Assembly: GCA_002395135.1 (NCBI GenBank)
Contig: DGWC01000095.1
Location: 1-34,629 of the forward strand
Length of the DNA: 34,629 nucleotides
Source: Prevotella sp. UBA4268
Lineage (GTDB): Bacteria; Bacteroidota; Bacteroidia; Bacteroidales; Bacteroidaceae
Reading direction: 5' to 3'
Made by a program: the position numbers and the translations under genes. Positions within the stretch are counted from its first letter, which is position 1. The number at the start of each line of letters is the position of its first letter. The notes below the pieces were generated by a model that made no database searches, was not told where the DNA came from, and saw only the letters and a list, made by a program, of their open reading frames with translations. Positions 15,296 through 24,617 of this stretch are shown here, piece after piece.

Positions 15296-16780
15296 TCAAT
15301 CGTCTTCCAACGGTATGGCAAAGAAGTCCACTTTACCGCTTGGATACATTCCCTTTATATACAGCACCGGCGTTTTGCTGGTTGATGCTTCTTTTACCAG
15401 TTCTTGCAGTTGTGTTATCGACTTCACTGGCTGGTCGTTAACCGTCAGAATGATGAACTTCACGGGAACGCCTTTCTTCTTGAATGGGCCATTGTCAACC
15501 TTGGTAACCACGATACCGTAATTGATGTCGAACTGTTCTTTTTCTTCCTTGCTGATTTCACGGAAGTTGGCACCCAGCACATCAAGGTCGGCTTTCTTCA
15601 CCACCTTGGTGTTTCCTTGTGCGTTCTTCAGTGTCACAGTGGCGGTTTTCTTAGCCTTGTTGCGCAGATAAGACAGTGTAACCTTATCACCCGGGCGCTT
15701 GTTGGCAAGATATTCCTGCAGTTCTGCCATCTTTGACAGTGGCTTTCCATCAATGCTTGTAATCACGTCACCCTCTTTCAGACCGGCAGCAGCACCTGCG
15801 CCGTCTTCAACAACCTTGGCCACGTAGATGCCATTCACTACTCCGAAGTCTGGAACCTCTTTGCCTTGTTCTTTCAAATTGTCGGTATAGTTATTCAAAT
15901 CGCTGCCTTGAATTCCTATTAATGCACGCTGCACGGTGCCGTATGTCTTCAAGTCGCTCACCACCTTATTCATAATAGTGGTGGGAATGGCAAATCCGTA
16001 GCCGCTATATGAACCTGTTTCTGAATAGAGCATGGCATTGATGCCCACCAGTTCACCATTGGTATTGACCAGTGCTCCACCGGAATTACCGCGGTTAATG
16101 GCAGCGTCAGTCTGGATGAAACTCTGAACACCGCCGCCCATTGAGCGTGCCTTTGCACTGACAATACCTGCTGTGACAGTTGTTCCAATAGAGAATGGGT
16201 TACCAATGGCCAATACCCACTCGCCAATTCTCAGTTTCTGGCTGTCTGCAATGGTAATGGCTGGTAGGTCTTTTGCGTTTACTTTTACCAAGGCAAGATC
16301 TGAATCGGCATCTGTTCCGATGACTTTTGCAGAGAATTCACGGTTGTCTGTCAAAATGACAGTAATCTCATCAACATCAGCAACCACATGGTTGTTGGTC
16401 ACGATATATCCGTCTGATGATATAATCACACCAGAGCCGGAGCCTTGCTGCTTTGGAGTCTGCTGCTGATACTTGCGTGTGCCGCCGTTTCCTCTATTTG
16501 GAGTGCCGAAGAAACCAAAGGGATCGCTGAAGAAATCTTCAAACGGGTCGTTCTGCACTTCTCGTATTACAGTCTTTGAGTTCTTCACCACACGAATGGT
16601 AACCACCGATGGAAGTGCCTTGTCTGCTGCATAAGTGAGGTCAACTGGCTGCCCGGGGGCTGCAGTAGCACTTGAAGCGAGAGGTGCTTTGTTGGCATAG
16701 ACTTTTACAAAAGATCCTGCTGAAAATGCAATGGCAATGATGCACATCGCATAAACCAAATAGTTTGATACCTTTTTCAT
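15296..16780 (-). CDS. degQ: Periplasmic Do/HtrA-family serine protease (DegQ-like)
   Basis: A 494-residue envelope quality-control protease/chaperone. An N-terminal signal or anchor segment (about residues 5-28) is followed by a linker with a glycine/glutamine-rich loop (85-115). The trypsin-like domain has the complete triad H131 in TNNHVV, D161 in DADSDLAL and S233 in GNSGG. Two PDZ domains follow, at about 285-385 (peptide-binding loop near GIYVAKVVEDGAGAAAGLKEGDVI) and 400-490. Length and domain order are normal for Do-family proteins. The ATG at 16780 gives the signal peptide directly. It appears monocistronic, with its own terminator at 15236-15269. The leader contains an 8-bp inverted repeat at 16829-16847, 49 bases before the start, that could be a control site. 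DegP versus DegQ cannot be told apart here. Confidence 0.94.
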   Translation of the reverse strand: MKKVSNYLVYAMCIIAIAFSAGSFVKVYANKAPLASSATAAPGQPVDLTYAADKALPSVVTIRVVKNSKTVIREVQNDPFEDFFSDPFGFFGTPNRGNGGTRKYQQQTPKQQGSGSGVIISSDGYIVTNNHVVADVDEITVILTDNREFSAKVIGTDADSDLALVKVNAKDLPAITIADSQKLRIGEWVLAIGNPFSIGTTVTAGIVSAKARSMGGGVQSFIQTDAAINRGNSGGALVNTNGELVGINAMLYSETGSYSGYGFAIPTTIMNKVVSDLKTYGTVQRALIGIQGSDLNNYTDNLKEQGKEVPDFGVVNGIYVAKVVEDGAGAAAGLKEGDVITSIDGKPLSKMAELQEYLANKRPGDKVTLSYLRNKAKKTATVTLKNAQGNTKVVKKADLDVLGANFREISKEEKEQFDINYGIVVTKVDNGPFKKKGVPVKFIILTVNDQPVKSITQLQELVKEASTSKTPVLYIKGMYPSGKVDFFAIPLEDD

Positions 16781-16828
16781 ATTCTCTTCTTTAATGTTTT
16801 AATTATTATTCTTTTTTTCTTGTTAGCC

Positions 16829-16847
16829 TGGGAATGGAGCATTCCCA
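16829..16847. repeat. Inverted repeat upstream of htrA
   Basis: TGGGAATG-GAG-CATTCCCA, a perfect 8-bp stem with a 3-base loop, 49 bases before the htrA start codon. There is no T tract on either side long enough for a terminator, so it could be an operator or an mRNA leader hairpin of the protease gene. Confidence 0.5.
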
Positions 16848-17368
16848 AAACTTACTTTAACACGTTTGTTCGATATTCAAAAAAACTTTTGTGCAAAAAT
16901 AGGGGCAAAAAATGTAAATCTGACATTTTGTCCTATTGTTTTGTTCTCTTTTAACAATCCAATTGATGCCGTTAAAAGTAATTTGCGCGCCAGCCATGTA
17001 TTTTTACATTCGTTTATCATTCCATATTTTATTTGATTTTCAATATTTTTTATTGATATGCCTTTTGTAGTCATAGCCATTGCCCCGTTCATGATAGACC
17101 TTGCTTGTTAGGGCGTTATTTCCATGAGCATCGGTAATGGATAGGCATTCCAACAAACCCCAGAATCCCTTTCTGCATGGTGGTCTGCGTCTTTTGTCGG
17201 AATCTTATAACTCCAGCGCTCTGTTACTCTTATGAATGCGGTCAAATGTCAAAAAGCAAGAAAAACTGAAAAGAAATGTCACAAATAAGCCGTTTTCTAC
17301 CGATTTTTTATCTGTACTGGCTGCTAATTCGGGATTTTTGGTTAAATTTGCAACCAAAAACAAGACTG
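16848..17368. other. Gene-free stretch between htrA and lepA
   Basis: About 520 bases between divergent genes. I see no credible gene: the longest open frame (16877-17092, minus) has no signal, domain or start context. A minus-strand -7-like element (complement of CAAAAATA at 16894-16901) could serve htrA and a plus-strand TAAATTTG at 17343-17350 could serve lepA, both without a good -33 partner. No tRNA or repeat was recognised. Confidence 0.5.
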
Positions 17369-19159
17369 ATGGAAAAGATTCAACATATTAGGAATTTCTG
17401 TATTATCGCGCATATAGACCATGGAAAGTCTACATTGGCAGACCGTTTGCTTGAATATACCAAAACTATTCAGGTAACGGAAGGGCAGATGCTTGACGAT
17501 ATGGACCTTGAACGCGAGCGCGGAATCACCATCAAGAGCCATGCCATACAGATGGAATATACCTATAAGAATGATAAGTATATTCTGAACCTGATAGATA
17601 CTCCGGGACATGTGGACTTTTCGTATGAGGTGTCCAGAAGCATTGCTGCCTGTGAAGGAGCCTTGCTCGTGGTGGATGCCACGCAAGGCGTTCAGGCACA
17701 GACCATCAGTAACCTGTATATGGCCATTGACAATGACCTGGAAATTATTCCTGTTATCAATAAGATTGACATGCCCAGTGCGATGCCCGATGAAGTGGAA
17801 GACGAAATCGTGGAACTGATTGGCTGTGACCGGAGTGATATCATCCGGGCATCGGGAAAAACAGGTGAGGGCGTTGAGGATATACTCAACGCTGTGGTAG
17901 AGCGTATACCTGCCCCTGTCGGAGATCCAGAGGCTCCATTGCAGGCATTGATATTCGATTCGGTATTCAATTCATTCCGTGGTATCATCGCTTATTTCAA
18001 GATTCTGAATGGAACCATTGCCAAAGGTGATAAAGTGAAATTCTTCAACACGGGCATGGAATACGATGCCGACGAAATTGGAGTGCTCAAGATGGATATG
18101 ATTCCCAGAAATGAACTCAGCACGGGCGATGTGGGGTATATAATCAGTGGCATAAAAGACTCCAAGGAAGTAAAAGTGGGCGATACCATCACGCATATTG
18201 CCCGTCCTTGCACTAAGGCAATAGAGGGATTCCAGGAAGTGAAGCCCATGGTGTTTGCCGGCGTGTATCCCATTGACCCGACCGAATATGAGAATCTTCG
18301 TGCTTCTTTGGAGAAACTGCAGTTGAACGATGCCTCTCTGACGTTCCAACCCGAGTCTTCCGTGGCATTGGGATTTGGTTTCCGTTGTGGATTCCTGGGA
18401 TTGCTTCACATGGAAATCGTGCAAGAGCGATTAGACCGCGAGTTCAACATGGATGTGATTACAACCGTCCCCAATGTCTCGTATATGGTTTACGACAAGC
18501 AAGGTGGCGAGAAAGAAGTGCACAATCCCTCCGGTCTGCCAGAGCAGACGATGATTGACCACATCGAGGAGCCATATATCAGGGCAAGTATTATCACGGC
18601 ATCTGATTTCATCGGACCGATCATGAAATTGTGTCTTGACAAGCGAGGGGAACTCATCAAGCAGGAATATGTAAGCGGCAATAGGGTGGAGTTGCACTTC
18701 ATGCTGCCGCTGGGCGAGATTGTGATTGATTTCTATGACAAACTGAAAAGCATTTCCAAGGGGTATGCTTCGTTTGATTATCATATTGACTCATACAGAC
18801 CTTCGAGGCTGATTAAACTGGATATTCTCTTGAATGGAGAGCCCGTCGATGCATTGTCTACACTGACTCATCAGGATAATGCTGTCGGTTTCGGAAGGAG
18901 AATGTGTGAGAAACTGAAGGAACTCATACCGAGACAGCAGTTCGACATTGCCATCCAGGCCGCCATTGGTGCAAAAATCATTGCACGCGAGACGGTGAAA
19001 CAGGTGAGAAAAGACGTCACGGCCAAGTGTTATGGCGGAGACGTGAGTAGAAAACGTAAACTTTTGGAAAAGCAGAAGAGGGGAAAGAAACGCATGAAGC
19101 AAATCGGCAACGTGGAAGTTCCCCAGAAAGCATTCCTTGCAGTTTTGAAACTTGACTAA
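17369..19159 (+). CDS. lepA: Elongation factor 4 (LepA), ribosome back-translocase GTPase
   Basis: A 596-residue translational GTPase that acts on stalled or mistranslocated ribosomes. It starts [22 protein letters not shown] with the G1 P-loop (AHIDHGKST, 14-22), then the G2 region RGITIKSH, G3 DTPGHVDF and G4 NKIDMP. Domain II, III and V-like regions follow, and the LepA-specific C-terminal domain ends [24 protein letters not shown]. Length and order match the family. An in-frame ATG at 17276 would add 31 hydrophobic residues that are not part of LepA and would cover the probable -7 element (TAAATTTG, 17343-17350), so the ATG at 17369 is chosen. The leader would then be very short (about 12-15 bases). 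The gene is followed 72 bases later by the Crp/Fnr-like gene, possibly from read-through. Confidence 0.97.
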   Translation: MEKIQHIRNFCIIAHIDHGKSTLADRLLEYTKTIQVTEGQMLDDMDLERERGITIKSHAIQMEYTYKNDKYILNLIDTPGHVDFSYEVSRSIAACEGALLVVDATQGVQAQTISNLYMAIDNDLEIIPVINKIDMPSAMPDEVEDEIVELIGCDRSDIIRASGKTGEGVEDILNAVVERIPAPVGDPEAPLQALIFDSVFNSFRGIIAYFKILNGTIAKGDKVKFFNTGMEYDADEIGVLKMDMIPRNELSTGDVGYIISGIKDSKEVKVGDTITHIARPCTKAIEGFQEVKPMVFAGVYPIDPTEYENLRASLEKLQLNDASLTFQPESSVALGFGFRCGFLGLLHMEIVQERLDREFNMDVITTVPNVSYMVYDKQGGEKEVHNPSGLPEQTMIDHIEEPYIRASIITASDFIGPIMKLCLDKRGELIKQEYVSGNRVELHFMLPLGEIVIDFYDKLKSISKGYASFDYHIDSYRPSRLIKLDILLNGEPVDALSTLTHQDNAVGFGRRMCEKLKELIPRQQFDIAIQAAIGAKIIARETVKQVRKDVTAKCYGGDVSRKRKLLEKQKRGKKRMKQIGNVEVPQKAFLAVLKLD

Positions 19160-19217
19160 CAAACTATATAAAACTATAAAAGAATCAGATTTATTGAATA
19201 AGGCAGATTAATTGAAC

Positions 19218-19225
19218 AAGGAGGA
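19218..19225 (+). promoter_or_regulatory. Strong Shine-Dalgarno site of the Crp/Fnr-like gene
   Basis: AAGGAGGA ends 6 bases before the ATG at 19232. It is one of only three strong Shine-Dalgarno sites noticed in this window; the others are at iorB and the adjoining aminotransferase. Confidence 0.65.
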
Positions 19226-19231
19226 ACAGGA

Positions 19232-19825
19232 ATGAGAGAATTACACAACACGACACGCGATGTGGCCCGAGAACTGGCCAGAAAGTACAGCACCATGAGC
19301 CATGACGAACTTGATATCCTCGAGAGCGTGCTTGTGCCACGCAAGGTTGCCAAGGGTGAACGGGTGCTCCACGAGGGAGATATCTGCAAGAGCATCATCT
19401 ATATCGATAAAGGACTCATGCGCCAGTATTATCTGAAAAACGGCAAGGAGGTAACAGAATATCTTGCCGTTGAGGGTAGTATTATGATGTCGATAGAGAG
19501 TTTGTTCAAGGAAGTGCCTTCTCTTCAAGAGATAGAAGCCCTCGAACCGACCATTCTATATGAACTGCCGAAGCAGAGACTTGAGGAGGTTGCTCTGCAT
19601 AATGTGAACATACAGATTCTTTATCGCAAGATATTGGAGGAATCGCTCATCGTTTCGCAGATTCACGCCGACCTCGTCCGTTTCGAAAGTGCAGAGAACC
19701 GATACAGGCGTTTGTGCAAATTGTCACCTCAGATAGCGCTGCGAGCACCTCTGTTGTATATCGCCAGTTATCTGCAGATGACTCCTGAAACGTTGAGCCG
19801 TGTACGTTCCACGGTGTTGCTTTGA
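19232..19825 (+). CDS. Crp/Fnr-family transcriptional regulator
   Basis: A 197-residue protein with an N-terminal cyclic-nucleotide-binding-like beta-barrel (about residues 30-120: VAKGERVLHEGDICKSIIYIDKGLMRQYY, then EVTEYLAVEGS). A dimerisation helix follows (about 125-160), then a short C-terminal helix-turn-helix whose recognition helix reads MTPETLSRVRS. The arginine and glutamate that contact cAMP in true Crp are not evident, so the ligand is probably not cAMP, as in many Bacteroidetes members of this family. It has a strong ribosome-binding site and ends in a bidirectional terminator. It is divergent in function from lepA upstream and convergent with the acyl-CoA synthetase genes. A role in regulating neighbouring lipid genes would be guesswork. 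Confidence 0.88.
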   Translation: MRELHNTTRDVARELARKYSTMSHDELDILESVLVPRKVAKGERVLHEGDICKSIIYIDKGLMRQYYLKNGKEVTEYLAVEGSIMMSIESLFKEVPSLQEIEALEPTILYELPKQRLEEVALHNVNIQILYRKILEESLIVSQIHADLVRFESAENRYRRLCKLSPQIALRAPLLYIASYLQMTPETLSRVRSTVLL

Positions 19826-19826
19826 T

Positions 19827-19868
19827 AAAAAGATACCTGTACTTTATTCGTAGTACAGGTATCTTTTT
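19827..19868. terminator. Bidirectional terminator overlapping the end of an acyl-CoA synthetase gene
   Basis: A perfect 17-bp stem (19827-19843 with 19852-19868) flanked by A and T tracts on both sides, so it can work for the Crp/Fnr-like gene (+) and the acyl-CoA synthetase gene (-). Its right arm encodes the last residues (KRYLYY) of the minus-strand protein. Confidence 0.9.
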
Positions 19869-21505
19869 ATGCTCTTCTTGGGAGTCTTGGCGAACTCCTC
19901 TTGATGGATTCTGATGGCAGAAATTTTGCAATATGCAGGCAGTGTGCTGTTCAGTTGCTGCCTGTTTTCTTCCATGATCTTCTCCAGATCTTCATTGGAG
20001 AATCCCATTGACTTGGCTTCATCGAAATCGGGGAACACCAATCCTATCAGTTTGTCGTCCTTCTGAATGACGATGCTCTCAACGATCATGGCCAGAGAAT
20101 TCAGTTTGTCTTCGATTTCCTCCGGGTAGATGTTCTGTCCGTTTGCACCTAAGAGCATGTTTTTCGATCTTCCTTTGATGAAAACATTGCCGTCACGGTC
20201 CATCGTACCCAGATCTCCAGTATGATACCATCCCTCGTCGTCAAGCGTTTCGCGTGTGGCTTCCTCGTTTTTGTAGTAGCCAAGCATCACATTCAGTCCG
20301 CGAGCAAGTATTTCTCCAGGAACATTTTCCGGGTCGTGGCTGTCGATTTTCACTTCCATGTGCAGGGCTGCTTTACCGCAAGAGCCAGGAACGAACTTCC
20401 GCCAGTCTTCATAGCAAATAATCGGAGCACATTCTGTTGCCCCATAGCCTACGGTATATGGGAATCCGATGCCGTAGAGGAATTGTTCCACCTCTTGGTT
20501 GAAGGCGGCTCCGCCGATAATAACCTCCTCGAATTTTCCGCCGAAGGCATTCACCACTTGCGCGCAAATCTTTTCCCGCACCTTTTTGCTGATCATGGGC
20601 ATGCTCATAAGTAGGCGCATGCGATTGTTTTGTATCTTTGGGAAAACCTTTTTCCTGATAATCTTCTCGATAATCAGTGGCACGGCGATGATGATTGCCG
20701 GACGAATATCGGCAAATGCTTGTGCGATAATGGCTGGTGAAGGTATTCGCGTCAGGTAGAACACATGGCATCCGTGTAGGAATTCAAACATGAATTCAAA
20801 TGCCATTCCATACATATGGGCCATGGGAAGAATGCTGATGGTGTTATCGCCTTTCTTGATGGTTTTGCCGAGCACGTCTTCTGCGAAATCGTAGTTGCTC
20901 CACAGCGCACGATAAGGTATCATCACGCCTTTCGAGAATCCCGTGGTTCCGCTGGTATAGTTAATCATTGCCAACTCATCGGGAGCGCTGTCCAGATAGT
21001 AGTTCACATGTTCTTTCCTGAAATATTTGGGATATTTCTTTCCGAACATTTCGTTTAGGTGTTCCCGGGCATACGTCAGTTTGTCTGTTCGTGAGAGAAT
21101 CAGCGAATAGTCTGGTATATATATGATTCCCTCAAGCATGGGCATCTTGGTGGCGTCGATAGTCGTTGATACCACATCACCGGCAAAAAGCAGTTTTGCT
21201 TCACTGTGGTTCACAATGTTATGCACCTGATCGGCGGTGAATTCATGCAGTATCGGCACGGCAATGGCTCCATAAGTAAGTGTGGCAAGGAATGCTACAG
21301 CCCAGTTTGCACTGTTGCGGCCGCATAACGCAATCTTGTCGCCTTTGCTTACGCCACTGTTTTCAAACATGATGTGCAACTTTTCGATTTTGCGTGCTAC
21401 GTCATGATACTGTAGAGTAGCCCCTTTGTAGTCTGTCAGTGCATCAAGATCCCAATTGTCGATGATGCTCTTCTGGATAATTCCATTAAAACTCGGTACG
21501 TCCAT
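19844..21505 (-). CDS. fadD: Long-chain fatty acid--CoA ligase (AMP-binding), downstream copy
   Basis: A 553-residue member of the ANL adenylating superfamily that would activate fatty acids with ATP and CoA. Motifs are YTSGTTGFSKG (A3 P-loop, near residue 183), GYGATECAP (A5), GWYHTGDLG (A7, near 423), KGRSKNMLLGANGQNIYPEEIE (A8) and the C-terminal lysine region KTPKKSIKR (A10). All core motifs are present. It is a tandem paralog of the gene at 21553-23211, starting 47 bases after that gene's stop with no promoter in the gap, so the two are probably co-transcribed from the promoter at 23235-23265. The last codons and the stop lie within a bidirectional terminator. The exact substrate (long-chain fatty acid, or an aryl acid) is not readable from sequence. 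Confidence 0.9.
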   Translation of the reverse strand: MDVPSFNGIIQKSIIDNWDLDALTDYKGATLQYHDVARKIEKLHIMFENSGVSKGDKIALCGRNSANWAVAFLATLTYGAIAVPILHEFTADQVHNIVNHSEAKLLFAGDVVSTTIDATKMPMLEGIIYIPDYSLILSRTDKLTYAREHLNEMFGKKYPKYFRKEHVNYYLDSAPDELAMINYTSGTTGFSKGVMIPYRALWSNYDFAEDVLGKTIKKGDNTISILPMAHMYGMAFEFMFEFLHGCHVFYLTRIPSPAIIAQAFADIRPAIIIAVPLIIEKIIRKKVFPKIQNNRMRLLMSMPMISKKVREKICAQVVNAFGGKFEEVIIGGAAFNQEVEQFLYGIGFPYTVGYGATECAPIICYEDWRKFVPGSCGKAALHMEVKIDSHDPENVPGEILARGLNVMLGYYKNEEATRETLDDEGWYHTGDLGTMDRDGNVFIKGRSKNMLLGANGQNIYPEEIEDKLNSLAMIVESIVIQKDDKLIGLVFPDFDEAKSMGFSNEDLEKIMEENRQQLNSTLPAYCKISAIRIHQEEFAKTPKKSIKRYLYYE

Positions 21506-21552
21506 ATATAGATGTTATTTTTTGCGATGTGTAATAAGGATAATGTTAGATA

Positions 21553-23211
21553 TTAGTGGTATAGATATCGTTTGATGCTCTTTTTGGGTGTCTTGGAAAA
21601 CTCTTCCCCTTGCAGTTGGATGGCGGAAATCTTGCAATAACCGGGCAGGTGGGCATTCAGTTCCTGTCGGTTATGTTCCATGATTCCCTCTATGTCGGCT
21701 TCAGAGAATCCCATTTCGGCCACTTCCTCATGGTCTGGGTAAACGAGTGCCACCAGTTTGTCCTCACGTTGCACGATAATACACTCAGACACTAAGGCCA
21801 TTGAGTTGAGTTTGTCTTCTATTTCTTCCGGGTATACATTCTGACCGTTGGAACCCAAAAGCATGTTCTTGATGCGTCCTTTAATAAATATGTGTCCGTC
21901 TTCAGACATAATTCCTTGGTCACCGGTATGATACCATCCGTCTTCATCTATCACTTGGCGCGTTGCTTCTTCGTTTTTGAAGTAGCCGAGCATCACGTTC
22001 ACGCCTCGTGTGAGTATTTCTCCAAGTTCATTCTGCTGGTCGTTGCTGTTGATTCTCACTTCCATGTGGTCAACAGGTGTCCCGCAACTGCCGGGAACAA
22101 AGTCGTGATAGTCGCTGTAACTGATAAGCGGGGCGCATTCAGTGGTACCATAGCCCACCGTCAGGGGGAAGTCGATGTTCTTTAAGAACGCTTCCACTTC
22201 CTGGTTCAGCGCAGCACCTCCCACAATCACTTCATAGAGATTGCCGCCGAAAGCCTCATACACCTGATCGCAGATTCTCTGTTTTACTTTCTTGCTTACT
22301 ACGGGCATGTTCAGCAGCAGGCGCACCATGTTGTTCTGAATCTTGGGGAATACCTTCTTGCGGATAATCTTTTCGATTACCAAAGGTACGGAAATCACGA
22401 TGGAAGGCTTTACTTCTGCAAACGCTTGTGCTATTATTGCCGGCGACGGGAGACGTGTCAGGAAGAACAAATGGCATCCATGGCAGAACGGGAATATGAA
22501 TTCGATGGCCATACCATACATGTGGGCCATGGGCAGGATGCTCAGCACATTGCTTCTGCTGGCTATTTTGGAGCCAAGTCTGTTAAGACAGAAATCAAGA
22601 TTGCCCCAAATGGCTCTGTAAGGTAACATCACGCCCTTCGAAAACCCAGTTGTTCCACTTGTATAGTTGATAATTGCCAGTTCTTCAGGCATGTCCTGAT
22701 GATAGGAGATGTGTTCCGGCCTAAAGAATTTGGGATATTTTGATCCAAAAAGTGCATTAAGATGCTCGCGGGCATAGGTTAGCGACTCAGAACGAGATAT
22801 AATTAAAGAGAAATCAGGCAGGTGCACAATTCCTTCCAGTGCCGGCATCTCCTCTGGTTGGATGGTTTTTGCCACCACATCGCCCACGAAAAGCAACCGG
22901 GCTTCGCTGTGGTTCACGATATTGTGTATCTGTTCTGCATTGAATTCATGTAATACGGGCACAACAACGGCTCCGTAGGTGAGTGTGGCGAGAAAGGCCA
23001 CGGCCCAATGAGCACTGTTTCGTCCGCATAATGCAATCTTGTCGCCTTTGTTGATGCCACTGCTTTCGAACAGAATGTGCAGTTTTTCTATTTTTCTGGC
23101 AACGTCGTTGTATTGCAGGGTGGCTCCTTTATAGTCGGTCAATGCGTCTTGATCCCAATTCTTAATGATAGTTTTTTCTATATATGAATTGAAGGATGGT
23201 ATCTTTTCCAT
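21553..23211 (-). CDS. fadD: Long-chain fatty acid--CoA ligase (AMP-binding), upstream copy
   Basis: A 552-residue paralog of the preceding gene, colinear along its whole length and similar in nearly every block by eye (for example the N-termini share NWDQDALTDYKGATLQY / NWDLDALTDYKGATLQY). The adenylation motifs YTSGTTGFSKG, GYGTTECAP, GWYHTGDQG and KGRIKNMLLGSNGQNVYPEEIE and the KTPKKSIKR lysine motif are intact. It is first in the pair and has a full-consensus promoter 24 bases upstream. Tandem duplication followed by divergence is the likely origin. The differences are spread evenly and neither copy shows a frameshift or lost catalytic residue, so both are probably functional, perhaps with different acyl preferences. 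Confidence 0.9.
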   Translation of the reverse strand: MEKIPSFNSYIEKTIIKNWDQDALTDYKGATLQYNDVARKIEKLHILFESSGINKGDKIALCGRNSAHWAVAFLATLTYGAVVVPVLHEFNAEQIHNIVNHSEARLLFVGDVVAKTIQPEEMPALEGIVHLPDFSLIISRSESLTYAREHLNALFGSKYPKFFRPEHISYHQDMPEELAIINYTSGTTGFSKGVMLPYRAIWGNLDFCLNRLGSKIASRSNVLSILPMAHMYGMAIEFIFPFCHGCHLFFLTRLPSPAIIAQAFAEVKPSIVISVPLVIEKIIRKKVFPKIQNNMVRLLLNMPVVSKKVKQRICDQVYEAFGGNLYEVIVGGAALNQEVEAFLKNIDFPLTVGYGTTECAPLISYSDYHDFVPGSCGTPVDHMEVRINSNDQQNELGEILTRGVNVMLGYFKNEEATRQVIDEDGWYHTGDQGIMSEDGHIFIKGRIKNMLLGSNGQNVYPEEIEDKLNSMALVSECIIVQREDKLVALVYPDHEEVAEMGFSEADIEGIMEHNRQELNAHLPGYCKISAIQLQGEEFSKTPKKSIKRYLYH

Positions 23212-23234
23212 TGCACAATTTTAAATATTTTGTG

Positions 23235-23265
23235 CAAAGTTAATAGATATTCTGCACATTTCAAA
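23235..23265 (-). promoter_or_regulatory. Consensus promoter of the acyl-CoA synthetase pair
   Basis: On the minus strand TTTG (complement of 23262-23265), 19 bases, then TAACTTTG (complement of 23235-23242), 24 bases before the start codon. It matches the Bacteroidetes consensus fully. Confidence 0.8.
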
Positions 23266-23351
23266 ATTATTTGTGCATTTTTTGTTGTATAAAGATAATA
23301 TTATTCCGTTATCGGACAATAATGCTCGCAAAGCAACGAATATATACATGA

Positions 23352-24599
23352 TTATTCGTATCTCATCGACTTTGCAGGATGGATATGCGAGATAAGATAA
23401 CTGGGTGCAATGAGTACGAAAACGCTAATCAGCAAAGTGGCAACGTTCAAAAGAACAATCAGGGGAATATTCATCTCCACCGGGACCGTGTTCACATAAT
23501 AGGTGGTTGGGTCGAGTTTGATAATTCCTGTGATTCGCTGCAGCAAAACGATGCCGATTCCAAGAATATTACCGATGAGAAGGCCTTTTCCAATGATGAA
23601 AACGGCAAACCAGAGGAACGTATGTCTCACTGTTTTGTTCTTGGCACCTAATGCTTTGAGCACGCCAATCATATTTGTGCGTTCCAAAATGATGATGAGC
23701 AGTCCGCTGATCATGGTAAAACCAGCCACACATACCATCAGGGCAAGGATGATCCACACATTCAGGTCGAGCAAATCAAGCCAGGAGAATATTTGCGGAT
23801 AAGTATCTTGGATTTTCTGTGCGGCATACGTCTGTCCGAAATGGTCGGTAGTCCGGTTTACTTTATGCACCAATACATCCTCCACTTCATCCAGTTTGCT
23901 GAAATCTTCAACGGTAATCTCTGCTCCGCTTGCCTGCTCGGGCTCCCATCCATTCAGTTTCACCGTGGAATACATGTCTGTCAGGCATGTCACTTTGTCA
24001 AACATGGTCAGGTTTGTCTGATAGATTCCGGCCACGGTGTAACGTCTTGCCCTCACATCGTTGTCTCTTAGGAAATAGGCAAAGACTTTGTCGCCCACAT
24101 GCAGTTTCAACTGGTCGGCAATCATCTTGGATATCACGATTACCTGCTTGCTCGATTCATCGCTGAAATGAGGAATACTGCCTTCGATGAGATGGTTATG
24201 GATGAACGTGGTGTCATATTCTTGCGCTATTCCCTTGAACATCACGCCCAGAAAATCCTCGTCGGTTTTCAGTATGCCCTGTTTCATCGCATAGCGTTGC
24301 ACATGTTTCACTCCCCATGAATGGCTCAGTACGCTCATCATGCTGTCATTCATCACGATGGGATTCATGTCTGTTGACTTTACCGTCATGAATTCTCCCA
24401 CTGAAATATGGCTGCCAAAGCCAACCACTTTGTCGCGAATGGTATGTTTGAATCCCAGCACCACGCAAACAGATACAATCATGACGGCCAGTCCGATGGC
24501 CACACCGAGCGTGGCAATCCGTATGGCCGGGCGGCTCACCATGTGCTTGTCGCCCTTGTCACGATATATCTTTTTTGCTATGAAGAGAGGGAAATTCAT
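23352..24599 (-). CDS. LolC/LolE-type ABC transporter permease (FtsX/MacB fold)
   Basis: A 415-residue inner-membrane protein from the ATG at 24599; a GTG four codons upstream is possible. The first membrane helix (about 30-52, RIATLGVAIGLAVMIVSVCVVLGF) precedes a large periplasmic MacB-like domain (about 55-260). A three-helix FtsX bundle follows, at about 272-300 (WIILALMVCVAGFTMISGLLIII), 320-345 and 375-400. The short family motif ALGAKNKTVRHTFLWFA, a coupling-helix region, follows the second helix. Such proteins form a complex with a LolD-type ATPase that releases lipoproteins from the inner membrane. No ATPase gene is present here, so it must be encoded elsewhere. It starts 18 bases after the stop of the aminotransferase gene and probably shares its promoter at 25847-25877. 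Confidence 0.85.
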   Translation of the reverse strand: MNFPLFIAKKIYRDKGDKHMVSRPAIRIATLGVAIGLAVMIVSVCVVLGFKHTIRDKVVGFGSHISVGEFMTVKSTDMNPIVMNDSMMSVLSHSWGVKHVQRYAMKQGILKTDEDFLGVMFKGIAQEYDTTFIHNHLIEGSIPHFSDESSKQVIVISKMIADQLKLHVGDKVFAYFLRDNDVRARRYTVAGIYQTNLTMFDKVTCLTDMYSTVKLNGWEPEQASGAEITVEDFSKLDEVEDVLVHKVNRTTDHFGQTYAAQKIQDTYPQIFSWLDLLDLNVWIILALMVCVAGFTMISGLLIIILERTNMIGVLKALGAKNKTVRHTFLWFAVFIIGKGLLIGNILGIGIVLLQRITGIIKLDPTTYYVNTVPVEMNIPLIVLLNVATLLISVFVLIAPSYLISHIHPAKSMRYE

Positions 24600-24617
24600 C
24601 GTTTTCAACACATTATT

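Noticed and set aside
16877..17092. 71-residue open frame between htrA and lepA
   Set aside because: AT-rich chance frame with no recognisable domain or start signal; the other strand and frames are no better.
17276..17368. N-terminal extension of LepA from the ATG at 17276
   Set aside because: LepA begins MEKIQHIRN at 17369; the added residues are unrelated and overlap a probable promoter element.
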